Assembly: GCA_951812925.1 (NCBI GenBank)
Contig: OX638370.1
Span: forward strand, 42,783,948 to 42,847,947
Direction: 5' to 3'
DNA from: Calliopum simillimum
Taxonomy: Eukaryota > Arthropoda > Insecta > Diptera > Lauxaniidae
Length of the DNA: 64,000 nt
A model generated the notes under the pieces. That model had not been told where the DNA came from. It ran no database searches and saw only the letters and a list, made by a program, of their open reading frames with translations. Positions 46,241 to 57,012 of the stretch are shown piece after piece. Positions within the stretch are counted from its first letter, which is position 1; every line of letters begins with the position of its first letter. The position numbers and the translations under genes were made by a program.

Positions 46241-46437
46241 CGTGGGCTGCTATATATATTTCTGGCCTAGGCAACACTAAGTGTTGCCAGGTGCAATCTG
46301 ACATTTCCATTGGAAAGTTTGACACTTTTTAGCAAATAAATCATGCTGGAGAATATTTTGAAAATCAATAAAACCATTTTTGATGATAAATATTCGCATT
46401 TTCATTATTAGGCCAGATATATATCGAGCAGCCCACG
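46241..46437. mobile_element. Mariner-type MITE, 197 bp
   Basis: CGTGGGCTGCTATATATATT and, inward from the right, CGTGGGCTGCTCGATATATA, continuing to CTGGCCTA in both; TA flanks on both sides (46239-46240, 46438-46439). Sits in the OBP6 upstream region. Confidence 0.85.
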
Positions 46438-46439
46438 TA

Positions 46440-47265
46440 TTAATAGAATCTCTAAAGACAACTTTGTTGTTGCCAAGTACTTTACTTTCATAGGACTTAG
46501 TGGTGTTTGAAACCGTGAAAAAAAGTGAATAATTTTCACCACCAAGCCAAGAGTTAGAAAATATAGTCCATAGTTAAAGCATTTTCAGGAGACTTTAATT
46601 GTGTTCACATAAATATATACTCAAGAAAAATATGGTATCGTCTATTCTTGTACTTGACTACAAGTGCATCAGCTACAATAGTATCAGGACCAATATTTTC
46701 ACAAATATTAGACTCATCAATTTGTATAAAAAATTTATAATTTTTAAAATAAACATGATCATAAAATATAGTAACTAAGTCAATGTAACCGAAACCCAAA
46801 AAAATTTGCAAAGTTCATAAACACAAACAAAACTATACAACAAATTTTAATTCCAAAATTCTTTAGTATTTTCCATACAAATCTGAACCAGTCTAATGTA
46901 AATATATATAATTTATTCAAATGTGCACTTTTTTTTGACCAAAATGAAGTTTTTTGGTCGATTTTTGACGATTTTTCTTGTCAAGTATCTGGTAACACTG
47001 TTTATAATTCTGAATTCATTACAAAAACATCCCCATACCCCGATTTTGTCATCATTCAAGTTCGACCACTTTTGGTATTTTTATTAAGTAGCTGTAAGTA
47101 ACTTGGTTTTGTTCTCATAGCAGTACTGCTTCCATATTTTTCTAACTAAATACAAGCAATTTCTCACGTAAAGTAATTTTTGGGAAAATATAATTTTTCA
47201 TTTTAAATAATTGTAGTGAAGGAATTTTTATTTTCAATTATTCTCATAATAATTAGAATATTACT
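46440..47265. other. OBP6 upstream region
   Basis: 46490-46610 aligns with 50540-50600, 55090-55165 and 61010-61110 (TTTTCACYRCCAAGC, GTCAGAAAATATAATCCATA), showing that the shared OBP6-OBP9 upstream sequence extends ~0.8 kb. No gene. Confidence 0.5.
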
Positions 47266-47325
47266 GAAAACGTGCTTACGAGTTTTCGAGGCATTTACAC
47301 GTTTTTAGGAATACCCTCAATATTT
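47266..47325. mobile_element. Single arm of the 41393 MITE family
   Basis: CTTACGAGTTTTCGAGGCAT then TTACACGTTTTTAGGAATAC and CCTCA; only one arm survives. Confidence 0.6.
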
Positions 47326-47506
47326 ATTTCTTAGAAGTTGAAATTTTAACTAAATCACTCAATAAACGTTAATTAATTTTATTTAAAAATTAAAAAAAAA
47401 AAAAAAAATGATGCAATTCATTCATATAGTAAGTGCAAATGGGGATAGTTTAGTTTTTTGTAATTATTTTATATCTTGAAAACAAAGTAGCTGTTCAAGA
47501 ATTAGA

Positions 47507-49724
47507 TCATCGCTTTTTTTCTTCACAGCAAAGTAACATGTCATACAATTTTACACAAGGATCTTGTTCGTTCTTGTACTCTTCTTGGCATTCTAGAATT
47601 ACTGCTTTATCATCGCTGCTAAGACCTTCAATAATCTCAGCTTTAAAGTGGTCCTCTTCATCAATAACACCATTGCCAATCATAATACAACGTGTGTAAC
47701 ATTTAAATTCGTGAGTAAGAGTTTTATTATCTCCATCATCTGGAATATTATCATCAGTAATACCATATTTTGTTTGACATTTTTGGTATTCTGTCATAAA
47801 GTCAGGCTCGTTACACTATAGAAGGAATAAATATATAAAAAATAAAATTAAATAAAAATAAATTTATTAGAAAAAGAAAAAAATTTTCAAGGATTATTCA
47901 GTTATATAGTTTGATTGTATTCGTTGCGGCAAGTACTTATAATGTTAATGCAATGTAATTTTTAGAGGTTTAATTTTTATATACTTTGCTGTCATTTGAG
48001 TGGGTGGGTACTACTTATCAATGACTTGTAACGGATTCAAATGTGATATGCTCGATTACTCGGAAAATTCATAGAAAGGCGTCGCACCGCCGACAAAAAT
48101 ATAATATGTTATAAAAATAAAACTTTATTAGTTAGCAATATTCCTAAAATTAACTGTTGGTGAAATATCGCTGTAGAGACTTCCTTTACGAGTAAAACTC
48201 GTTAAATATTTTATAAATCGCAAACTGTACAAGATATTTTGAAGAAAATTGGTTTATCCATGTTGACCATCAATATCTAGTAATTAGCAAAAAGAAGGCG
48301 GAATCTATAAAGTGCCACGCTTACTCTTTGTATTGTATGTATGTATTCTCCTTTAACTCCTAGGAGGAGCATAGGGCCAATATGAAACATCTCCATTCGC
48401 CGCGATCCCTTGCGATGACTTTGATCTCTTGCAACGACTTTCCCGATCCGTGGATTTCCTTTTCCAGTTAGTTTTGGGTCTACCACGTGCTCTACTGCCT
48501 TGTAGATTCCACTCAAGACCCTGGCGACAAACTTCGCTGTGTGGTTTCCGGACAGTGTGACCAATCCATCTCCATTTGCGCAGCTTGACCTCGTTTGCAA
48601 TAGCCCTCTGATTGCATTTTTGATGTAGCTCGGCATTTGATATAGTGCGAAGCCACCAAATCTTTAGTATACGCCTTAAGCATTTGTTGACGAATACTTG
48701 CAGCTTGTTCGTTAGTTGTTCAGTAAAAAGCCATGTTTCACACCCATATAACAAAACCGATTTTTTTATTCAATATTACTCAAAAACGGCTGAAAGCTTA
48801 GGGCGAATTACTACCAACATCGACGTTTCACGCTATATCTCGCAAACTGTTCGTATAAGGTATTTAAATAAAGTTTGGTAAGCGTGTTTTTATCATCAAA
48901 GGAAAAATGACAATTTTCGCATTAGACTCAATGCAAATCAGCAACGGTTTAACTCTAAAAACGTAATTATTTGAATTGATGTTAAAAAATTTTGGTTTAA
49001 AAAATTTTTATTTTTTCCGATCCAATTACAATTTTTTTAAATTTTTTAGCCAATCTTGGCACCACATAAAATAGCTGTTAGTAAAAAACATAGACTCAAA
49101 ATGATTAGATTATATTGTATACCGAGCAGGGATCGGTCTCCAGGTGCTACTGTATTATGTTTGAAGTTGTTGATATCTTTAAAGCAGTGATGTTCAAAGC
49201 TTTGGCCTGTGAGCACTTGAACTTTTATGCTTTAAAGCTTTTCGTTTACGTATTCACTCACAGATAAGCGTTCAACTATGCCAGTAGTTGTGCAGATTTG
49301 CATCACTCGCTTGCAGCTTCTGCAAAATATAAAAGCTTTCAATGAGCTTTTATACATCGACGAAATGTGCTAGTATTGACTTTGGTTTTCACTGTTTTGA
49401 TATCGCTTATAATTTTTATCAAGTTTTGACGTAGAAGCTTTTTTTTTTTTTTTTGTTGAAGCTAACAAGCCTTACAGTCAAAGAGATCTTGCACCTCGAA
49501 AAATAAAAGTTATTGGAGGTTGACATTGAGTTTATTTTCGTTTGTTGGAAAGATATCAGATTATATTTTGAGCCAGGAAATGATCAAAAAAGCTTTCTGA
49601 ACATCTGTTGCTGTTGTTCGCTATTTTAAGATTTTTAAATTATTATTTATAATGGATAATACAATCATACCTCAACCAACCACACTAGTACTGCCACTCC
49701 AATTAATGTTAAAAAAGATTTCAT
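47507..49724 (-). CDS. Odorant-binding protein (OBP7), long intron
   Basis: Exon 2 is 47815-47507, with acceptor TTCTATAG just before its first Cys codon. The only suitable first exon upstream is 49724-49671 (MKSFLTLIGVAVLVWLVE, donor GTATGA), giving an 1855-bp phase-0 intron and 120 residues. Cysteine pattern matches OBP6: six canonical plus the exon-2 first Cys and the LLCC pair. It shares FKAEIIEG and KLYDMLLCCEE with OBP6. The intron has been lengthened by a GGTG-type repeat remnant (48000-48240), an RTE fragment (48353-48754) and the start of the 4.5-kb duplication block. Pairing of the exons is inference from order, frame and the layout of OBP6. Confidence 0.8.
48353..48754 (-). pseudogene. 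RTE-like reverse transcriptase C-terminus inside the OBP7 intron
   Basis: The 133-codon frame starts MLYGCETWLFTEQLTNKLQV and continues through KCLRRILKIWW, RKWRWIGHTVRKPHSEVCRQ and RARGRPKTNWKR, the familiar C-terminal tail of RTE-like LINE ORF2 proteins. The end (GDVSYWPYAPPRS) is matched by the copy at 13260-13600. The catalytic YXDD core and the endonuclease are absent. It lies in the same strand sense as OBP7. Confidence 0.85.
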
Positions 49725-49800
49725 TTTTTCTACTTGACCTTCCAATGTCCACTAATGATATTCGTTTGAAAATTGCTGTAAATTTATAAAAACAGTTTGG

Positions 49801-49808
49801 CTTTTATA
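49801..49808 (-). promoter_or_regulatory. TATA box of OBP7
   Basis: TATAAAAG, 77 bp upstream of the ATG at 49724. Confidence 0.7.
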
Positions 49809-49855
49809 GTTTTACGAGTATTATATTGAATTAGTTATTATTCTATTGTTTAATA

Positions 49856-50104
49856 TCTGTGCAAAGATGGCAAAACCAGCTATCGAGCATTTTATATGAA
49901 AATGAGTTATGTAGTCCAAGATACTGTTCAAGGTGAGATTTACAAGCTGGCAAAACCAGATTTGAGCTAGAACTTGTGGTTATTTAGAAAAATAACTTGA
50001 CAAACTGGATATTGTGTTTTTTTTATATAAACTTAAACTTTAAATTTGCTCTCCAGAAAAATTATGAAAACATGCTATATCTACTTTTGCCATCTTTGCA
50101 CAGA
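49856..50104. mobile_element. 249-bp MITE upstream of OBP7
   Basis: TCTGTGCAAAGATGGCAAAA and its exact inverse at the right end, TA on both flanks (49854-49855, 50105-50106). Absent from the OBP6 and OBP9 upstream regions; present in OBP8 only through the duplication. Confidence 0.85.
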
Positions 50105-50603
50105 TACATATGAATATATATCTATTAATCAAATATATATTTTGTATGTGGATGTTCTCTTCTTCGATATTAATTCCAAATATTTATATCTCCACTATAT
50201 TGTTAATATTTCTGCATGTGAACAGTTAGACAAAAGAAATTTTTTCCAATTAAAATTATAATTAAAATTGTTATTAATTGGATATGGGTGAAACTTTGTA
50301 AAAATAATCTTGATTTAGGAAAGTTCTTAACGGTATTTTTTTTTTTTTTTTTTTTTAATTAAGAATTAATTATGAATAACTATTACTCGAATGATGAGCT
50401 CAAGCTGTGATTATGAGTTGACTTTTGCATCGTGGTGTAATCTAACTTAAATAGGATCTGGAAGAACTATAACCACTGACAACTTTTTTGTTAGCTAGTG
50501 TTTTAATTTCTTGGAACTTGGTGATGTTTGAATTCGTGAGAAAAAGTAAACAATTTTCACTGCCAAGCATGCGACCATCCAAGGATCGGAAAATAAATAT
50601 AAG

Positions 50604-51480
50604 GTTGTCTTAAAAGAGAGTTCAGAAAAGTGAGCTAAGTTTGACCATTTTTTTTTATATGTGTGTATCTAAATAACTTCATTGAGTCAAATATTTTTCA
50701 ATGTTATTGACCACCTCTCGCCGTCTTTTGGGTAAAGCCATAACACCATTTCTGCTCGAAAAACTCGGACAATACCTTTTTGCAATCCGCTAAGAAATTC
50801 AATTTTACGCTTTCAAAATTATCCTGCAACGAATTAAACAAATTGTAAGGCGAAAGTGCAAGGCCTGGGCTGTATGGTGGATGCATTTAAGCTTCCCAGT
50901 CAGGCTTCCTCAGTTTTTGGTGGGTCACCAAAGAAGTATGTGTTCCAGCTTTGTCGTGATGAAAAATGACTCTCTTTCTGTTGACTAATTTCGGATGTTT
51001 TTCTTTCAGTGCTTCATTAAATATTGTTAATTGATAACAATACAGTTCCGAATTATTCTATTGGCCACGCAAAAAGGCTCGTAGTACACAGGACCTTTTC
51101 AGTACCACCAAATCCTTCCTTGGCGTCAGTTTCGGCTTTGTGGCAGTTTGGGCAGGCTCACCTTGCTTTTACCATGATTTTTTTCGCACATTATTATCAC
51201 ATGTTCCCCATTTTTCGTCACCAATAACATCTTTTGGATGAATAAATAAATTGAATTGAAAAATCTTCACCAGTAACCAATCTGTGCAAAAATGGTTAGA
51301 GTGCATTCCGATTTGGTGGAGGTTCACATACTGAAATATGGTCAGTAAGATTTTTTTCACTCAGCGATGTAGCGACTGTTTATATGTCGGGCTTCCTCTA
51401 CCTTTTCAAGAATTTCATACACTTTTTCGGTGCATAGCCGGCCAGATTTATGTGCTTCTCTTTCGTATACATAGTATGTA
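50604..51480 (-). mobile_element. Degraded DD34D mariner (unit A)
   Basis: Minus-strand fragments in several frames: VIGDEKWGTCDNNVRKKSW (51250-51170), PTPRKDLVV-type middle, HHDNA-type region, then HPPYSPGLALSPYNLFNSLQ (50883 onwards), corresponding to mariner GDEKW, HHDNARPHT and HPPYSPDLAPSDYHLF. One end, AAGGTTGTCTTAAAAGAGAG, resembles mariner termini. Multiple frameshifts; dead. Confidence 0.8.
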
Positions 51481-52440
51481 TGTATGTTTAGAACGGGCAA
51501 AACTTTTTCTCGAAAACAGCTGCTGCGATTTTAATGAAACTTTGGAAAATAGTGCACATTACCATAAAATTAAGAATGGACTAGGCTTCGACTTTGTAGT
51601 TGCCTATTACGGGGCGTGGCACCGCCCTAAACTTTAAACTTAATCTGGTCATAACTCGCAAACCATACAAGGTATTTGGATGTTATTTGGTAGGCGGATA
51701 CTGCTTAATAATAAGTTCTAATAAACGAAAAGTGGCCGGTATTGAGAAGTGCCACGCCGACTTTTTAACCATTGAAAGCATTGATTTAATATTTCTTGAA
51801 AACGAATCTAACAATTTTGATGAAAATTTAGGAGAAGTTACCCCTGAAAACAGAGATTAATAAGCTGTATGCCGTTATATTGGGAAAACTCGCTGAAGGG
51901 CGTGGCACCGCCTAAAAAAACATAAAACGCCATGAAATATAAACTTCCAAGGCAATCTTTTCGAAATTACATAAGTGTAAGGGGTCTACTTGCCATTAGG
52001 CATCTTTGACCTGAAAGTGGACTCCCCATACAAGTTAAACACTTTAAATGTTATTTCTCGCAAATGGTACAAGTTATTTTAATAAAATTTGGTATGTAGG
52101 TACTGCTTATCAATGTCTTGTAATAAACGAAAAGTGGGTGGCATCGAAGAAGTGCCACGTCGCCTTTTGACCATTGACAATTTTGATTCAATATTTCTCG
52201 AAAACGACTCAAACAATTTTACTGAAAATTTAAGAGATGCTACCCCTGACCTGAAATTGGCCGAAGTATCGCTGGTGCGCGTGGAACCTCCCATACGAGT
52301 AAATTACATCAAACGCATATAACATATTTTGATGAAATTCGGTATGCGTGTCTGGGTCATGAATATCTAAAGCATAACGAAAAGTGGGCGTTGTTCAATA
52401 ATTGCCACGGGAAATTTTTTTAAAAATAAAAATTTTGGTT
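51481..52440 (+). repeat. GGTG-type degenerate tandem repeat (unit A)
   Basis: Units contain GGGCGTGGCACCGCC or AAGTGCCACGCC with GATATTTCTCGAAAAC-like and ACCCCTGAAA blocks. They are related in motif to the Helitron minisatellite. Open frames here are by-products of the repeat. Confidence 0.6.
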
Positions 52441-52937
52441 AATTACACAGCCAAAAAAAAAAAAGGAATGAACTTTTTATTTCTTATATGCAGTCTTATG
52501 TACTTTTCGACACTGAATACGACTTCAACAGCATAACTGTCATTATACCTGCAGGATTTTGAAATATCCTTGCTTGAAGTTGAAGAAAACGCTGTGCTCA
52601 GTCTTACATTGTAGCGACAAGAAAAGGTGAAATTCTTTTTTATTAATGGCATCGAATAGCCACACACTTTTTTATCAAAATATCTTTTCGGATATTTCCA
52701 ACACGACTTTTACCTTTCGAGTTATGTTCCTTTGAATATAAATTATTTTAGCACCCATACGCAATTAGTAAAATAAATATAATTTTTAAACTAGTGCTTT
52801 TAATACATTTACTTAGAATGATTTTATTTGAAATTTCAACCAAATTTAATGCAATACATATACAATACATTGGATATTGTTAAGTTTTAGCTAGTTTTTT
52901 TATGTCTTGGAAATACAAAAGCTGTGAAAAAATGAGA

Positions 52938-54286
52938 TCATTGAGTTGTTTCTTCACAGCAGCTTATAATTTTGTATATTTTTTCACATTCATCTTCTTC
53001 GTCCTTGTTCTTTTCTTCGCATCCTTTGATTATTTTTTCTTTATCGCTGCCAACATTTTTAAGAAACTCAGGCTTAAATCTATTTTCATCATCAATAAAA
53101 CCCGTTTCTTTCATTATACAAGTTTCATAACATTTGTATTTGCGATCAACATTTTTAGGATCTAAATCTTTTGGAATTTCGTCAACTTCATTTTCTTTTT
53201 TACATTTTTCCAAAATTGCGTTCGGATCGTTACACTATAGAAGAAATAAATTTAGAAAAAAAAAAAAAAAATAGATTATAAGTTTGTTAAAAAAAATCAA
53301 GAGTGTTTGGCCTAGCTACTTAAGTAGGTAGTAAAGGATTACCAAAGTTATGCAATTTGATTTTAATCGAAACGGTAATTATAAGCCACAATTCTGATAC
53401 CAATAATATGTGGTTAATGTTAACGAACTTTTTAGTGGTTAAGTTTTTATCTAGCTGTCAGTTCAGTTTGCCCTGTGTAATGACTTAAGTCAAATTTTCG
53501 ATACGGACTAAGATGACGTTTATACGTGGGTACCCAAATGACACGGTATCAGTTAATTTTACAGTTCAGTGGACTCAACTCATTATAGAAATACTGAATA
53601 ATAAAAGTAATTGGATTATCCATATTAATTTTAGTTTTGTTCATTGACGAAAATATTAAATTATGTTTTCAGCCAGGAAATTAACAAAAGCTTTTTGTTG
53701 TTTGCCTTTAAAGCAGTAATGTTCAAAGCTTTGGCCTGTGAGCACTTGAGCTTTTATGTTTAAAAGTTTTTCGTTTACGTATTCACTCACAGATAAGCGT
53801 TCAACTATGTCAGTAGTTGTGCAGATTTGCACCACTCGCTTGCAGCTTCTGCAAAACATAAAAGCTTTCAATGAGCTTTTATACATCGACGAAATGTGCT
53901 AGTATTGAGTTTGGTTTTCACTGTTTTGATATCGCTTATAATTTTTATCAAGTTTTGACGTGGAAGCATCAACACTTAGTTTTTTTTTTTTTTTTTTTTT
54001 TGTTGAAGCTAACAAGCCTTACAGTCAAAGAGATCTTGCACCTCCTTATAAAACATCGAATGATAAAAGTACTTGGAGTGCTCACATTGAGTTTATTTTT
54101 GTTCGTTGGAAAAGATATCAGATTATATTTTGAGCCAGGAAATGATCAAAAAAGCTTTCTGAACATCTGTTGCTGTTGTTCACAATTTTATGATTTTTAA
54201 ATTAATATTTCTAATGGATAATACAATCATACCTCAACCAACCACACTAGTACTGCCACTCCAATTAATGTTAAAAAAGATTTCAT
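52938..54286 (-). CDS. Odorant-binding protein (OBP8), chimeric gene
   Basis: Exons 54286-54233 and 53234-52938 with a 998-bp GTATGA..CTATAG phase-0 intron; 116 residues. Exon 1 is identical base for base to that of OBP7 (54 of 54), while exon 2 is homologous to that of OBP9 (CNDPN, EKCKKEN, DPKNVDRKYKC, FLKNV, DEEDECE). The tandem duplication fused them. Cysteines: C29, C53, C57, C90, C101, C110 plus C19 and C111. About 20 substitutions and one indel separate its mature chain from OBP9, though the flanking introns are nearly identical. No stop or frameshift; TATAAAAG is 77 bp upstream, so it should be transcribed from an OBP7-type promoter. Confidence 0.85.
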
Positions 54287-54362
54287 TTTTTCTACTTGAC
54301 CTTCCAATGTCCACTAATGATATTCGTTTGAAAATTGCTGTAAATTTATAAAAACAATTTGG

Positions 54363-54370
54363 CTTTTATA
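54363..54370 (-). promoter_or_regulatory. TATA box of OBP8
   Basis: TATAAAAG, duplicate of the OBP7 box, 77 bp upstream of the ATG at 54286. Confidence 0.7.
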
Positions 54371-54417
54371 GTTTTACGAGTATTATATTGAATTAGTTAT
54401 TATTCTATTGTTTAATA

Positions 54418-54666
54418 TCTGTGCAAAGATGGCAAAACCAGCTATCGAGCATTTTATATGAAAATGAGTTATGTAGTCCAAGATACTGTTCAAGGTGAGA
54501 TTTACAAGCTGGCAAAATCAGATTTGAGCTAGAACTTGTGGTTATTTAGAAAAATAACTTGAAAAACCGGATATTGTGATTTTTTTATATAAACTTAAAC
54601 TTTAAATTTGCTCTCCAGAAAAATTATGGAAACATGCTATATCTACTTTTGCCATCTTTGCACAGA
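54418..54666. mobile_element. 249-bp MITE upstream of OBP8
   Basis: Duplicate of 49856-50104 with the same ends and TA flanks; inserted before the 4.5-kb duplication. Confidence 0.85.
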
Positions 54667-55164
54667 TACATACATATGAATAGATATATGTATATCTAAC
54701 AATCAAATATATATTTTGTATGTGGATGTTCTCTTCTTCGATATCAATTCCAAATATTTATATCTCCACTATATTGTTAATATTTCTGCATGTGAACAGT
54801 TAGACAAAAGAAATTTTTTCCAATTAAAATTATAATTAAAATTGTTATTAATTGGATATGGGTGAAACTTTGTAAAAATAATCTTGATTTAGGAAAGTTC
54901 TTAACGGTATTTTTTTTTTTTTTTAATTAAGAATTAATCACTATGAATAACTATTACTCGAATGATGAGCTCAAGCTGTGATTATGAGTTGACTTTTGCA
55001 TCGTGGTGTAATCTAACTTAAATAGGATCTGGAAGAACTATAACCACTGACAACTTTTTTGTTAGCTAGTGTTTTTATTTCTTGGAACTTAGTGATGTTT
55101 GAATTCGTGAGGAAAAGTGAACAATTTTCACCGCCAATCATGCAACCATCCAAGGATCAGAAAA

Positions 55165-56050
55165 TATAAGGTTGTCTAAAAAGGGAGTTCAGAAAAGTGA
55201 GCTAAGTTTGACCATTTTTTTTAAAAGTATGTATGTATCTAAATAACTTTATTCAGTCAAATATTTTTCAATGTTATTGACCACTTCTCGCCGTCTTTCG
55301 GGTAAAGCCATAATACCATTTCTGCTTGAAAAACTCGAACAATATCTTTTTGCAATCTTCTAAGAAATTCAATTTTACTCTATCAAAATTATCCTGCAAC
55401 GAGTTAAACAAATTGCAAGGCAAAAGTGCAAGGCCTAAGCTGCATGTTGGATGTATTCATGCTTCCCAGTCAAGCTTCCTCAGTTTTTGGTGGGTCACCA
55501 AAAAAGTATGTGGTCCAGCGTTATCGTGATGAAAGACGACGCTCTTTCTGTTGACTAATTTCAGATGTTTTTCTTTCAGTGCTTCATTAAATATTAATAA
55601 TTGATGACAATGAAGCTCCGAATTATTTAATTGGCCACGCAAAAAGGCTCGTAGTACACAGGACCTTTTCAGTCCCACCACCAACTACTGACCAAAACCT
55701 TCCTTGGCGTCAGTTTCGGCTTTGCGGCAAATTGGGCAGGCTCACCTTGCTTTTACCATGATTTTTTCGCACATTATTATCATTATTATTTTTCGTCACC
55801 AGTAACATCTTTTGGATGAATAAATAAATTGAATTAAAAATTCGTCACCAGTAACCAATCTGTGCAAAAATGGTTAGAATTCATTCCGATTTGGAGGAGA
55901 TTCACATATTGAAATGTGGTCAGTAAGATTTTTTTCACTCAGCAATGTAGCGACTGTTTATATATCGGCCTTTCTCTACTTTTCAAGAATTTCATACACT
56001 TTTTCGGTACATGGTCGACCAGATTTATGTGCTTCTCTTTCGTATACATA
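55165..56050 (-). mobile_element. Degraded DD34D mariner (unit B)
   Basis: Duplicate of 50604-51480. The minus-strand frame from 55684 keeps KRSCVLRAFLRGQLNNSELH and VVFHHDNAGPHTFLVTHQKL, the second catalytic Asp region of mariner transposases. Frames are broken elsewhere. Confidence 0.8.
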
Positions 56051-56780
56051 GTATGTTTAGAACGGGCAAAAGTTTTTCTCGAAAACGGCTGCTGCGATTT
56101 TATTGAAACCTTGGAAAATAATGCACATAACCATAAAATGAAGAATGGACTAGGCTTCGACTTTGTAGTTGCCTATTACGGGGCGTGGCACTGCCCTAAA
56201 CTTTAAACTTTATCTGGTCATAACTCGCAAACCATACAAGGTATTTGGATGTTATTTAATAGGCGGATACTACTTAATAATACCTTCTAACAAACGAAAA
56301 GTAGGCGGCATTGAGAAAGTGCCACGCCTACATGTGAACAATTGAAAGCATTGATTTAATATTTCTTGAAGACGAGTCCAACAATTATGAAGAAAATTTT
56401 GGAGAAGTTACCCCTGAAAACAGAGACTAATAAGCTGTATGCCGTTATATTGGGAAAAATCGCTGAAGGGCGTGGCACCGCCCACAAAAAGATAATACGC
56501 TATGAAAAGAAAACTTCCAAAGCAATCTTTTCGGAATTACATAAGTTTAAGGGGTCTACTTGTCATTAGCAATCTTTGACCTGAAAGTGTAGGTACTGCT
56601 TATCAATGTCTTGTAATAAACGAAAAGTGGGTGGCATCGAAGAAGTGCCACGCCCCCTTTATGAACATTGACAATTTTGATTCAATATTTCTCGAAAACG
56701 ACTCAAACAATTTTACTGAAAATTATAAGAGATGTTACCCCTGACCTGAAAGTGGGCGAAGTATCGCCGGACTTTTACTT
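56051..56780 (+). repeat. GGTG-type degenerate tandem repeat (unit B)
   Basis: Counterpart of 51481-52440, shortened by two deletions. Confidence 0.6.
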
Positions 56781-57012
56781 TTCGAGTTATGTTCCTTTGA
56801 ATATAAATTATTTTAGCCCCCATACGCAATTAAAAAAATAAATTTAATTTTTAAACTAGTGCTTTTAATACATTTACTTAGAATGATTTTATTTGAAATT
56901 TCAACCAAATTTAATGCAATACATATATGTACATACATTGGATATTGTTAAGTTTTAACAAGTTTTTTTATGCCTTGGAAATACAAAAGCTATGAAAGAA
57001 TTATGTAGATCA

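Larger units (their letters stand above)
49165..53697. repeat. Tandem duplication unit A (~4.5 kb)
   Basis: Collinear with unit B at 53698-57762. Order in both: 170-bp dispersed repeat, OBP exon 1, TATA box, 249-bp MITE, degraded mariner, GGTG-type repeats, next OBP exon 2, start of the following intron. Unit A has an extra ~75 bp (about 52020-52100) and ~450 bp (about 52270-52705) absent from B. Both breakpoints lie in OBP introns. Confidence 0.85.

Noticed and set aside
48277..48636. 119-codon minus-strand frame
   Set aside because: Overlaps the RTE tail in another frame; the conserved RKWRWIGH and RGRPK motifs are in the 48754-48353 frame.
51338..51860. Overlapping + strand frames of 86-99 codons
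   Set aside because: Antisense to the degraded mariner and then through the GGTG repeats; the unit B copy does not keep the same frame length.
53871..54200. 109-codon + strand frame
   Set aside because: Runs through a poly-T tract and the 170-bp repeat inside the OBP8 intron on the opposite strand; not conserved in unit A.
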